Of a stretch of DNA of 61,078 nt, positions 28,742 through 38,227 are shown one piece after another (position 1 is the first letter of the stretch; each line of letters opens with the position of its first letter). The position numbers and the translations under genes are program-made. Location of the stretch: positions 1 to 61,078 of the forward strand of contig CANLRN010000019.1 of NCBI GenBank assembly GCA_947493495.1. The letters run 5' to 3'. This DNA is from an uncultured Aquimarina sp. Its GTDB lineage: Bacteria; Bacteroidota; Bacteroidia; Flavobacteriales; Flavobacteriaceae. The notes below the pieces were generated by a model. It was given only the letters and a program-made list of their open reading frames with translations, did no database searches and had not been told where the DNA came from.

Positions 28742-31288
28742 ATGTATAAAACCATTTTCTCTAAGGAAATTGCGATGGAAAAGAAAAATGTAGGATTTAA
28801 AAATATAGTGTTGTTTTTTATGATTTGTACTTCAAATATGTTGATGTCTCAAGACCTAGAACAGCTTGGTAAATCTAAATTACTAAGGTTGACAGGTGGG
28901 GTATCTGCAAATACTATATTTTATGAAGGGCAGTCTAATCGAGAGCAGCTTACCTATTTTGCTAGAGGGAATTTAAATTTGAACATAAGTGGAGTGTATA
29001 ATATCCCGTTTTCTTTTTCATATTCGAATCAGAAGTTTCAATCTTCAAACCCTTTTAAATTTAATAGGTTAAGTCTGCATCCAACCTACAAATGGGTGAC
29101 TGCACATATTGGTGATGTAAGCATGTCTTTTTCTCCATATACACTTAATGGACATCAGTTTACAGGCTTAGGTCTTGATATCTCCCTTGGAGAAAAATTA
29201 AAAGCTCAAGCTATGTATGGACGACTTCTAAAAGCAGCAGAATATAATGAAGAAGATTCAGAATCCAATCCAGCTTTTCGACGGCTGGGTTACGGTACAA
29301 AACTACAGTATGATTTTGATAAATTTTCTCTGGGAGCTATAGTGTTTGCAGCAAAAGATGATCCGGCATCAATATCATCAGATATTCCTATAGAGTTGGA
29401 AGTGTCGCCAAAAGAAAATGTGGTCACTAGTGCTGAGGTTACTGTCAAGTTGTTTAACAAAGGATCTCTACGACTAGAGTCTGCTATTTCGACAATAACC
29501 GAAGATATTTCAGTTGTATCCAATGAAAATGACGTTTCTTCATTTTTTTCTACCTTAATCAATACCAATGTTTCTACACGACAGTTTAGAGCACATAAAT
29601 TACAGTTTGATTACCAAATTAAAGATGGAACTGTAGGTTTTGGTTATGAATATATCGATCCTGAGTATCGAACATTAGGTGCGTATTATTTTAACAATGA
29701 TCTAGAGAATTTTAAGATCTCTGCCACCAGAAGTCTTTTTAATGGTATGGTATGGGTTGCCTTTGACGGAGGAATTCAAAGAGATGATCTAGACAATACT
29801 AAATCTTCGCAATTACAGCGTACTGTAAGCGCAATTGATCTAAAAATAACACCTTCAGAAAAAATACAAATCAATACTGGATATTCAAACTTTCAATCTT
29901 TTACTAACACAAAGGATCAATTCGATTTGATTAATGAGATTGAACCTACAATAAATCTAGATACTCTTGATTATAGACAGATATCGCAAAATACATTTCT
30001 GAATGCAAATTTTGTACTCAGAAATTCTGAAAACATACAAGATAATATACAAACATCATTTACCTATCAAACCAATAACAATGAGCAAAATGATAAGGCT
30101 ATAGAAAATGGCAAATCAGATTTTTATAGTTTTTCGGGGAATTATTCGATAACATATCCTGCTATTAATTTTACGTTAAGCCCTTCTATTAATGCTAGTC
30201 TTAATGTTATTGGCGATGATACTAGTTTTATTTATGGTCCTTCTATAGGAGCTAGTAAATTGTTTTTTGACAAACGATTGAGAACCAATGGTTCGGTTAA
30301 TTATAATGCCAATACTAATAATGGAGAGAAAAATGGAGAGGTAGTTAATTTTAGATTGGGAGGTAATTATGTGATTAAAGAGAGACATCATCTCAATCTT
30401 AATTTGTTGTTTCAATATCGTAATTCGACTTCTAATGAAGGTTCGGATTTTACAGCCACCTTAGGCTACAATTATCGTTTTGGAAAACTTCCAAAACCAA
30501 GATTTAATTTAAAAAAGAGAAATAGAGGTAAGAAAGACAAGGAAGAAGAATTGATTGTAAATCGAGCTAAGAAATCAAAAGAAGAAACCCTTCGATTTGT
30601 ATATAGAGATTCTCTTTACCAAGGAACCATGCGTGAGATTAATTCTAAAATTGGCGAGTTAAAAAATAGTCCAAAATTCAGAAATACCCCTAGCTATAAG
30701 AAAAATGAATTAACTCGGTTAATGTTTAAATTATTTAAAGAAAGAAAAACAAACCTATATAAATTTAATGCGATCGCTTATCTAGATGAGCTGTATAAGT
30801 TTGTTGATTTTCTCGAGCTGTATGATCAGTTTGTGTACGAAGGGATTTTGCAATTGCAAAAAGATATGAATAAACTCAATATCTCGATCGAAAAAGACTT
30901 CGTAACCGCAAAAATTGCACTCGATAATCACCCTTTGCATAAAGCAGATCCAAAAACCATTGAAACTGCAAGCGAAACGATGAAAGCAGAGTTAAAAGAA
31001 TACCAGAAAGCGGTAGACGACGGGATAGGAAGACTCGTTGCACATCAATGGATGCAACCTATTATTCTTAGCTATGACAGTTTAGAAAAAGTAGAAGATC
31101 CAGAAGATAATTATCTGGGAGTTTTTAAGGATAAAGAGATTGCTAAAGTTTTTGAGTTATTTGAAAAAAATAAAAAAGAAGAAATAGCACCTTATATCAT
31201 GATACGTATCATAGAATTCTATTTTAAAGAATCCTTACAACATACAGATCCTAATAAATTTTACCTAAAGTATATTGAAAAAATTTGA
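28742..31288 (+). CDS. outer-membrane beta-barrel protein with C-terminal helical domain
   Basis: An 848-aa envelope protein. The signal peptide (core IVLFFMICTSNMLMSQ) is followed by about 560 residues of amphipathic strands typical of a large outer-membrane barrel (TYFARGNLNLNISGVYNIPF, WVTAHIGDVSMSFSPY, VGFGYEYIDPEYR, VVNFRLGGNYVIKERHHLNL). The barrel probably ends at TATLGYNYRFGKLP near 580. A basic linker and a soluble helical domain of about 230 residues follow, rich in Lys/Glu and aromatic residues. It has no TonB box or plug, so it is not a TonB-dependent receptor. It is followed after 2 bp by the 1768-aa gene. GAGAGAGG precedes ATG 28742; ATG 28775 is a good alternative. Confidence 0.8.
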   Translation: MYKTIFSKEIAMEKKNVGFKNIVLFFMICTSNMLMSQDLEQLGKSKLLRLTGGVSANTIFYEGQSNREQLTYFARGNLNLNISGVYNIPFSFSYSNQKFQSSNPFKFNRLSLHPTYKWVTAHIGDVSMSFSPYTLNGHQFTGLGLDISLGEKLKAQAMYGRLLKAAEYNEEDSESNPAFRRLGYGTKLQYDFDKFSLGAIVFAAKDDPASISSDIPIELEVSPKENVVTSAEVTVKLFNKGSLRLESAISTITEDISVVSNENDVSSFFSTLINTNVSTRQFRAHKLQFDYQIKDGTVGFGYEYIDPEYRTLGAYYFNNDLENFKISATRSLFNGMVWVAFDGGIQRDDLDNTKSSQLQRTVSAIDLKITPSEKIQINTGYSNFQSFTNTKDQFDLINEIEPTINLDTLDYRQISQNTFLNANFVLRNSENIQDNIQTSFTYQTNNNEQNDKAIENGKSDFYSFSGNYSITYPAINFTLSPSINASLNVIGDDTSFIYGPSIGASKLFFDKRLRTNGSVNYNANTNNGEKNGEVVNFRLGGNYVIKERHHLNLNLLFQYRNSTSNEGSDFTATLGYNYRFGKLPKPRFNLKKRNRGKKDKEEELIVNRAKKSKEETLRFVYRDSLYQGTMREINSKIGELKNSPKFRNTPSYKKNELTRLMFKLFKERKTNLYKFNAIAYLDELYKFVDFLELYDQFVYEGILQLQKDMNKLNISIEKDFVTAKIALDNHPLHKADPKTIETASETMKAELKEYQKAVDDGIGRLVAHQWMQPIILSYDSLEKVEDPEDNYLGVFKDKEIAKVFELFEKNKKEEIAPYIMIRIIEFYFKESLQHTDPNKFYLKYIEKI

Positions 31289-31290
31289 TT

Positions 31291-34200
31291 ATGAATAAGA
31301 CAATAGCCCTTGTTACACTGCTCATATCCTATTGCACATTTGCACAACAGTTTCCAGTTACTGTTTCAGTATTAGTGCAGTCACCACCACCAATCTATGT
31401 GTATAATTATGCAGATGCTGCATCAATCAATAGTCCATTAAAAGCACAACTTTTGTTGAATGATATTGCGGTGAGTAGAGAAGTACGATTAAAAATATCT
31501 GTACAAGGTAATGGTTTAAATTTTGAAAGTAATGATGTAATTATCGGTGGAAAACCTATTTTTATAGATGGAGGAATTCCGATCACGCTAACTAATGTAG
31601 ACTTAGCTCCGTATTTCGAGTTACAAAATATAAGAGGACTAACCCCTAATGCATATGGGGCATCATTGCCAGAAGGAGCATATCAATTTTGTCTAGAAGT
31701 TTTTGATGTGATAACAGGAAATCGATTGTCATTAAAGTCCTGTGGTTCAACGTTTATTTTTAAAAATGATCCTCCGCTTTTAAACCAACCTCTTGATGAT
31801 AGTAATATTGTTTCTAGAGCGACCGAGAATATAGTTTTTCAATGGACTCCAAGACATGTTAATGTTACCAATGTAGAATATGAGCTTCGTATCGTAGAAG
31901 TGTGGGATGATACTGTAGATCCTAGAACTTCATTTTTATCGCTTCCGCCAGTATTTACAGCAACTACTCGTGCAAATTCTTTTGTATATGGGCCGGCACA
32001 ACCACTTTTATTAAAAAATAAACGCTATGCATGGCAGATAAAAGCAAAAGCCATACAAGGAGGAGGAGAAGTAGGGCTATTTCGTAATCAAGGAGAAAGT
32101 GAAATTTATTCTTTTACTCTTACGGAACCGTGTGATAGACTAACCAATATATATGCAGAGCCAAAAGGAGTGTCAAAAGTTAATATTTTTTGGGATCAAG
32201 ATCCTTTCTTATATCAATCCTATACCATTGCATATCGAGAAGCCAATAAACCTGAAGCCGAATGGTTTACCAAAACCACGAATAGTACCTGGATGACCCT
32301 TTGGGATCTCAAATCAGGGACTACCTATGAGTATAAGGTAAAAGGAAGCTGTCCTTATGTAATTTCTAATTTTTCTTTGGTTAAAGAAGTGACCACCGAT
32401 GTTCTTGAAAATATAGAAGCTAATTATAACTGTGGCATTGTGCCAGATGAAGTTGCTATTACCAATCAAGAACCTGTACAAAATTTGAATCCCGGAAACC
32501 GAATTACAGCAGGTGACTTTTCGATCGTTATTACAGAAATCGAAAGTCTAAATAACGGAAGAGTAACTGGTGTAGGATATGTCGGTATTCCATATCTCAA
32601 AAATGCTCAATTTGGTGTTAAATTTGAAAATATTCTAGTAAACACTAATTACCAGCTGGCTCAAGGTGAAATTGTAACTGGAGCAGATACGTTTCTTAGA
32701 AACCCAGATACTCATCAAGTGGATGTTACTATCAATCCATCAGAAACTATTTATGGAGATAGTGGAACTGTCCATAGAGAAGAAGTAGCTATTGTTATAG
32801 AAGATGTAGATATTAATGAAGATGGTGCTGTAGTGGTTACAGGAATTAATGGCGAAGAACTTATCTTTCCTGGTGGGCGCGATATGGTGATTGTGGATGA
32901 AGAAGGAAATGTACGAACGGTATCAGAAGATGGGACCATTAGTAACGGTAGCTTGGCAGAAGGTGGTGCGACCGATGCAGGAAATACCAGTGGAATCGAA
33001 GGAAGTAACGTATTACAAATTACAGCAGAAGGAGTATTGGTTACCTTTGAACCCTCTGGCTTTTATGCTTTTGATGAGCAATCTGCCAGTACAACAGCTG
33101 CTTTGAAAGAAATTTATACAACTATTCCTATCAAAACAGGAGGTACTTATTCCATTGCCAATAAGGCTATTTCTGATCTTACTAGTACGACACAAGATGT
33201 GATTTTAGCAAAAGCAACCTTTACTGATAATACCATTTCCAAAGAAGATATCATTTTTAAAACAAAAGAAGGCGTAAAAATCGATGCAGTCTGGAATGGC
33301 AATACAGCAAGCCTTACTTTAAAACAAAAATTTGACTATGCTAAAGAAGAAATTTTGGCCGTAGTTAAACCAAAAAACGATTCGAAAAAATATACCGTTG
33401 CAGGTGTTTTTTCATTGGTTCACCTTTCTTCATCGAATGTGAATACTATCAATGTGGTAGTGGTACCGATTAATGGTGCATCAGTTCCTTCTACCATAGC
33501 CGATGAACTTAATGAAATTTATAATAAAGTAGGCGTAAACTTTAAGGTAAATATGACAACATCTTTGGATCTTCCAAAAGATTTGCTAAACCAAGACCAA
33601 GCATTAGAAGTAGGTGATAGTTCAATTTTAGCAAACTATACCAATGATGAAACTATAATTATAGATTATTTTAAATCTCAAGACGATTATCAAAAAGATT
33701 CCTATTATATTTTTGTTTCTGATTGGGCGACTACAGATCCTACTTTAAAAGGATACATGCCACTTAAGAGACAGTTTGGGTTTGTGTTTCAAAAAGATCA
33801 AATCGAGCGAACTATTGCTCATGAATTGGGACATGGGGTTTTTGGTTTAGAACATCCTTTTAAAGAATACAACACCCCTAAAAGTGCAACGAATTTATTA
33901 ATGGATTATGGAAATGAGTATCATTTTAATCACAAAGATTGGGAGCAAATACATGCCCCAGGATTAAAATTATATCTCTTCCAAAGCGATGAAGACGGAG
34001 CTTTGTCTGGTGGTAACAAGCTGGATGATAATACTAGAATGAAAAAAGTATTAGAACATTTTAAAATCAACTTTTCTGAAGCCAAAGACGTGTTACAATG
34101 GAGAGAACTTATCAGAAAAAATTTAGGAGGGCGGAATGGAACCGGTTATAATTTGAAAACAAAAAAATATGCGTTTACAGATTTAGGCGAGGATATTCTA

Positions 34201-36597
34201 AAATTCAAATTATTATCACATCCTGATGCCGTAGAGGAGATAGAAATCGCCCAGTTAGATCCCAAAATAAAAATAGAGAAAGTGGGGGTTGCTGGTCTCA
34301 AAATAGGGCCTCGATATAATGTTATTTACAAACTAGTCTTAACAGATAAAGCTGGAGTAAACAAGTTTGAATTCGAATTTGATCATTACGACGATGTAGC
34401 TGCATTTTATAATTATGTGAATGGTACTAAAAATGGATTTATAGATTCTAAAATATCTCATAGCATCATTAATTATCTTAATAATTCTATTTTCCCAGAA
34501 GGTGGGTTAGATACTTCAAATGATTGTAATGATATTGATGTCTATTTTGCTGAAATGCCCAGTGAAGCTATTGCGTTATTTTTTACCTATGATCAGTTAA
34601 AAGATTCATTAAAAGCGTTATTGGGATGTTTTGTTACAAGTACAGGAGCAAATGAAGAAAAAGCGGTACTCACTATATTGGAAGCTCTTGCAAACCGAAA
34701 TGCTGACGAATTTCTTGCCGATATTAAAACAGATAAAGTTAACGATAAGACCTTATTTGAATTACTCTATAAAAAAATAGATAATTGGGGCGGCGAAGAT
34801 AACTTCTCAAAACTTGCTCTTTTGTTATATGATATCTGGAAAAAATCAGCCTATATACAAGCACCAGCAGAAGAAGTAGCCTATAAAAACAAGAAATTTT
34901 TAGGATTTCATACCAGTAGCTATTCTTTGTATTTTGATAAAGCGTATTCCAAGATCAAAATATACAAAACAGAAGTAAACAGCGAAAGTGTAAGCGGCTC
35001 CTCAAGTTCGTCAAGTTCGTCAAGTTCATCAGGTTCGTCAGGCTTTTCAAGCAGTTCGATCAATTCCAGTAGTTCAAATGGTTCAAGCTATAATAGTGGC
35101 AGTGGAGGGTTTGAAAATCCAGAAAGTGTAAACACAGAACTTTTGGCAACCTACGATCTTTTTGACCCTATCATACTGGTTAATTATGATACGATTTCTT
35201 TTGTAGATTCAAGCTTAAATAAAAAAGGGTCAGTCATTCCTGTATTCTTATTAAAAGCCATCACAACTTTGCAAAAAACCGAAAATATAGAATTAGGAGC
35301 AGCATTAGCATTTGATGTTGCAACTACAGCTACAGGGGTCGGTAATATAGCTAAACTAAGACATTTGTCACATTTAAGAAAGCTAAATAAATTAGAAAAA
35401 ACTATGGCAACTTTTGAAAAAACTGAAGCTTCGCTATCGGTAGTCAATCTACTACTTAAATATGGATGTCAAACCGATGAGTTCGAAGAAACATATGCTT
35501 GTGATAAAAGGTTATTGAGTTATCTGGATACTTATGAAAAAGTACTGGGATTAGGGTTATCGGCAGATAATATTATTAATGCCAACAGAAAATTGCTGGA
35601 CGAGATAGATGATAACCCCACTCAATTTAATTTTTCAGAAGAAGAACTAGATCTTATTCGAAGAGGTCTTAGAAATTCGTTAAACAACAGAACTGAAATA
35701 TCAGATTATGCAGCATTAAAGAAAAGCTTAGGGAATAATAATACTGTAAAATTAACTATTGAAGGAGTAACCTTGTCACTCAATACCCTCGATCTCTTTT
35801 TAAAATTTTGTGAGAGCGAAGAATGTAAAGAGATTAAAACCTATCTGGAATATATTAATAATGCAATAAAGGGATCTAAATTGTCAATAGCTACATACAA
35901 ACTATATGCTAGAGCTGCCAGAGCTGAACTTATAGATCCTATTGATAATTCACCCACACCAAATCAACCTCAACCTTCGAATAACCAAGGAACAAGCAAA
36001 CCAAAGCCAACTATAGCAGAACAGGAAAGCATGGTTCGTGAAATCGATAAATCGATATTGAAAACTTCAGTCGATAGGGCATCATATTTGAAGGAAAAAT
36101 TAGATCATAGCATTACTAAGAATCCAGAGATGAAACGTCTTTTTGATAATGCTTCTCCTACTAAAAGAACTCAATTAGAAAAAGCTTTTGAAATACTAGA
36201 TGATTTTCCTAGAACTCAAAATACTCCTAAGTTTTTAGAAATATTAGTACAAGTCAATCATCGATTTAGTTACAATAATAATGCTGGGCTCGATGGTATT
36301 GACGAATTGTTTAACGTAGGATCTGCTGCAAGCAAGAAAAAAATTATAAGAGGACTGGCTCAAGTAGACGAAATATTCAGTACGGACCTTAACCTGCCTG
36401 TAGCTTTTACAGCTATAAAAACAGGTGAAGTCAAAATAATGTCTCGAGATACTCCTAATAAAGAAATAGCACGAATTATTGATGGAAGACTTGAAATAGG
36501 AAACAACCTATTGGATAAAGGAACTGTAAAAGGAACTTATGAGAGATATGAAATTCTTGAAAACAACGGTAAAATTGGATTTAGAGAAATCCAATGA
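31291..36597 (+). CDS. TANFOR-like / FN3 / zincin-like multidomain surface protein, possible polymorphic toxin
   Basis: A 1768-aa exported protein. After the signal peptide (to CTFAQQ near 19), residues 20-280 match the Bacteroidota TANFOR-type module as I recall it (VTVSVLVQSPPPIYVYNY, GIPITLTNVDLAPYFE, LPEGAYQFCLEVFD, FQWTPRH). An FN3 domain lies at about 283-370 and a beta-rich middle runs to 700. A zincin-like domain carries HELGHGVFGLEH at 844-855 and NLLMDYG near 870 as a possible Met-turn. A poly-Ser linker (1236-1280) leads to a helical region and a C-terminal domain (about 1600-1768) I do not recognise. Modular N-terminus, protease, linker and variable C-terminus is the layout of polymorphic toxins. 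No toxin fold is proven. Start: ATG 31291; a TTG at 31285 overlaps the previous stop. Confidence 0.75.
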   Translation: MNKTIALVTLLISYCTFAQQFPVTVSVLVQSPPPIYVYNYADAASINSPLKAQLLLNDIAVSREVRLKISVQGNGLNFESNDVIIGGKPIFIDGGIPITLTNVDLAPYFELQNIRGLTPNAYGASLPEGAYQFCLEVFDVITGNRLSLKSCGSTFIFKNDPPLLNQPLDDSNIVSRATENIVFQWTPRHVNVTNVEYELRIVEVWDDTVDPRTSFLSLPPVFTATTRANSFVYGPAQPLLLKNKRYAWQIKAKAIQGGGEVGLFRNQGESEIYSFTLTEPCDRLTNIYAEPKGVSKVNIFWDQDPFLYQSYTIAYREANKPEAEWFTKTTNSTWMTLWDLKSGTTYEYKVKGSCPYVISNFSLVKEVTTDVLENIEANYNCGIVPDEVAITNQEPVQNLNPGNRITAGDFSIVITEIESLNNGRVTGVGYVGIPYLKNAQFGVKFENILVNTNYQLAQGEIVTGADTFLRNPDTHQVDVTINPSETIYGDSGTVHREEVAIVIEDVDINEDGAVVVTGINGEELIFPGGRDMVIVDEEGNVRTVSEDGTISNGSLAEGGATDAGNTSGIEGSNVLQITAEGVLVTFEPSGFYAFDEQSASTTAALKEIYTTIPIKTGGTYSIANKAISDLTSTTQDVILAKATFTDNTISKEDIIFKTKEGVKIDAVWNGNTASLTLKQKFDYAKEEILAVVKPKNDSKKYTVAGVFSLVHLSSSNVNTINVVVVPINGASVPSTIADELNEIYNKVGVNFKVNMTTSLDLPKDLLNQDQALEVGDSSILANYTNDETIIIDYFKSQDDYQKDSYYIFVSDWATTDPTLKGYMPLKRQFGFVFQKDQIERTIAHELGHGVFGLEHPFKEYNTPKSATNLLMDYGNEYHFNHKDWEQIHAPGLKLYLFQSDEDGALSGGNKLDDNTRMKKVLEHFKINFSEAKDVLQWRELIRKNLGGRNGTGYNLKTKKYAFTDLGEDILKFKLLSHPDAVEEIEIAQLDPKIKIEKVGVAGLKIGPRYNVIYKLVLTDKAGVNKFEFEFDHYDDVAAFYNYVNGTKNGFIDSKISHSIINYLNNSIFPEGGLDTSNDCNDIDVYFAEMPSEAIALFFTYDQLKDSLKALLGCFVTSTGANEEKAVLTILEALANRNADEFLADIKTDKVNDKTLFELLYKKIDNWGGEDNFSKLALLLYDIWKKSAYIQAPAEEVAYKNKKFLGFHTSSYSLYFDKAYSKIKIYKTEVNSESVSGSSSSSSSSSSSGSSGFSSSSINSSSSNGSSYNSGSGGFENPESVNTELLATYDLFDPIILVNYDTISFVDSSLNKKGSVIPVFLLKAITTLQKTENIELGAALAFDVATTATGVGNIAKLRHLSHLRKLNKLEKTMATFEKTEASLSVVNLLLKYGCQTDEFEETYACDKRLLSYLDTYEKVLGLGLSADNIINANRKLLDEIDDNPTQFNFSEEELDLIRRGLRNSLNNRTEISDYAALKKSLGNNNTVKLTIEGVTLSLNTLDLFLKFCESEECKEIKTYLEYINNAIKGSKLSIATYKLYARAARAELIDPIDNSPTPNQPQPSNNQGTSKPKPTIAEQESMVREIDKSILKTSVDRASYLKEKLDHSITKNPEMKRLFDNASPTKRTQLEKAFEILDDFPRTQNTPKFLEILVQVNHRFSYNNNAGLDGIDELFNVGSAASKKKIIRGLAQVDEIFSTDLNLPVAFTAIKTGEVKIMSRDTPNKEIARIIDGRLEIGNNLLDKGTVKGTYERYEILENNGKIGFREIQ
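35002..35043 (+). repeat. 9-bp tandem repeat coding the Ser linker
   Basis: Four copies of a TCAAGTTCG-type unit and a partial fifth, coding Ser/Gly-Ser triplets. Changes in copy number keep the reading frame, so they would alter linker length only. Confidence 0.7.
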
Positions 36598-36659
36598 GGC
36601 TTGGAATACCCATGGATTTTTTGAATTTCAAAAATATAACTATATCTATTAATCTCTAA

Positions 36660-36819
36660 TACGATTTGTGATTAAAAAATTCGTATAAATTCATTGAATT
36701 ATTTTTTCTTTATGCAAGGCAAAAAAATCAAGCATAGCTATAGCTACGGTTTATTTTTTAAACGAAGTAGAAAGGAAAAAGAAACGATGAATATGCGAAA
36801 TTTTTAGTTATAAATCGTA
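36660..36819. mobile_element. MITE-like imperfect inverted-repeat element
   Basis: The two ends (TACGATTTGTGATTAAAAA from 36660; on the reverse strand TACGATTTATAACTAAAAA from 36819) are inverted copies over roughly 35 bp with several mismatches. The centre holds the palindrome TAGCTATAGCTA (36736-36747). The element is about 160 bp and has no gene. It separates the 1768-aa gene from the lipoprotein gene. It is a different family from the elements at 13798 and 39008. Confidence 0.6.
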
Positions 36820-36862
36820 TAAGAATTTAGTTAGCTATAACAAAAGAAACAGATATAACCTA

Positions 36863-36904
36863 ACCCCTGTAAACAGTGTATTATAATTACCCAGAAAACA
36901 GGGT
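36863..36904 (+). promoter_or_regulatory. pair of ACCC(C)TG-AAA-CAGGG-type operator candidates
   Basis: Two sites, CCCCTGTAAACAGTG at 36864-36878 and ACCCAGAAAACAGGGT at 36889-36904, lie 58-100 bp before the lipoprotein ATG. Both share the half-sites and the A-rich centre of the palindrome at 28651-28666. Centre-to-centre spacing is about 25 bp. Confidence 0.5.
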
Positions 36905-36962
36905 GATATACAAAAATGTAATTAAGTAGTTTTGCTCATAATTAAGAACAAATAATCACAAT

Positions 36963-38015
36963 ATGAAAAATCGAATCATTAGAAACATAGGTTTTATATG
37001 CTGCGCTTTTTTACTATTTTCTTGTAGTAATGAAGTATTTACAGTAGAAGAGGAACAATTATTTATAAAAGATAAAATACCGCAAACTTTAGAATTCGTT
37101 GAAGAAAATGCTACTCAGTTTTCTATCCCTAATAATGAAAATTCGGTATCTCGGTTAAATGCTGAAATTACCAAAACTTGGGCTGCTTTGGATGGTTCTT
37201 ATTTTAAAAATTACAAAAACACTATCAAACAATACGCAGATGACAATCAGAATGCAAGAATTTTTTCTGTTATTTATGAGGATGATTTTTTTGTGTATAT
37301 ACAATCCAATAATGATAATCAATGGTTTGCTTTACCCAAATGGAATCCTAATAATAGAAATTGGTCATATCGATACGACAACAATCGTAGGCAGTGGGTA
37401 CGGTATATTCTATTAATATTTAGAGAAGATTATTCTAATATTTTTACTGTAACTACCGAGAATATTACAAATACAACTGCCAAATTACTATGGAATATAG
37501 ATGATTCAGAAAGTTATACATATGATATTTTTCTTGATGGAGAAAGGGTTGCAACTGATATAACCAGAAACAGTTTTAGATTAGAAAATCTCGATGAGCA
37601 AAGCTATTATAATGCAAAAATTGTTGCAAAGGGACCACAAGGAGCATTGAATATAATAGATGATTCTTTCGAAACTCATAAGACCATCACAGTATCTCCC
37701 TGGCATCTTACTTTTTTTGTAGAATCATACCCTAACAATAATAGAACAGGAATAATTTCGATGATAGTTACTATTCCCAAAATTTCGGATGGATCAAGAC
37801 CTTATATAGATATTGACGTATATGGACCAAATGGAGATTTTGTAGATAGGAAGTTTATAGATGTTATCGAAGATGAAGAAATAGATTTCTATCAACTTCC
37901 TATAGAAGTCGATACGATAGGGGTATATAGCTTTGATGTTAGATTAACTGCTGGAATTGATTATACGGTACGCGATAACCAATTTGAAGAAGTCGCCTTG
38001 GTAGCACCAGAATAA
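36963..38015 (+). CDS. lipoprotein with FN3-like domain
   Basis: A 350-aa lipoprotein: the signal peptide ends in a lipobox (LLFSCS, Cys near 20). Residues about 25-140 are Asn/Tyr/Trp-rich (WFALPKWNPNNRNWSYRYD). Residues about 155-240 look like fibronectin III (TAKLLWNIDDSESYTYDIF, LDEQSYYNAKIV), and the last 100 residues are beta-rich. I do not recognise the whole protein. It follows the 1768-aa gene after 365 bp holding an inverted-repeat element and two operator candidates like the one before the barrel gene, so it may be co-regulated. An immunity role is conceivable from position but nothing in the sequence shows it. Confidence 0.72.
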   Translation: MKNRIIRNIGFICCAFLLFSCSNEVFTVEEEQLFIKDKIPQTLEFVEENATQFSIPNNENSVSRLNAEITKTWAALDGSYFKNYKNTIKQYADDNQNARIFSVIYEDDFFVYIQSNNDNQWFALPKWNPNNRNWSYRYDNNRRQWVRYILLIFREDYSNIFTVTTENITNTTAKLLWNIDDSESYTYDIFLDGERVATDITRNSFRLENLDEQSYYNAKIVAKGPQGALNIIDDSFETHKTITVSPWHLTFFVESYPNNNRTGIISMIVTIPKISDGSRPYIDIDVYGPNGDFVDRKFIDVIEDEEIDFYQLPIEVDTIGVYSFDVRLTAGIDYTVRDNQFEEVALVAPE

Positions 38016-38069
38016 AAACAAACATTGTAATATAATCCAATGTCGTTAACTAAATAAGCTCAAAAAACA

Positions 38070-38128
38070 CCTATCGAGGAGTGTAATTGTAACCATATCT
38101 AAAGGTTATAATTATACTCCTCGATAGG
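38070..38128. terminator. long 25-bp hairpin downstream of the lipoprotein gene
   Basis: Arms 38070-38094 and 38104-38128 pair at 23 of 25 positions with a 9-base loop, A-rich before and ATTTTGC after. It may end transcription from either side (the response-regulator gene converges from 38228). It is unusually long for a terminator and may instead be a small inverted-repeat element. Confidence 0.55.
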
Positions 38129-38227
38129 ATTTTGCATTACTAGTATGAATTACTAAACATCGTCGTAATTGTAGCAAATAGTAGTAGATTATTACATGCC
38201 TTATTATAGAATTGAATAGTTTTTTTA

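Noticed and set aside
36963..38015. Lipoprotein as immunity protein for the 1768-aa protein
   Set aside because: Only position suggests it; 365 bp and a repeat element separate the genes, and the fold is an ordinary lipoprotein with FN3-like domain.
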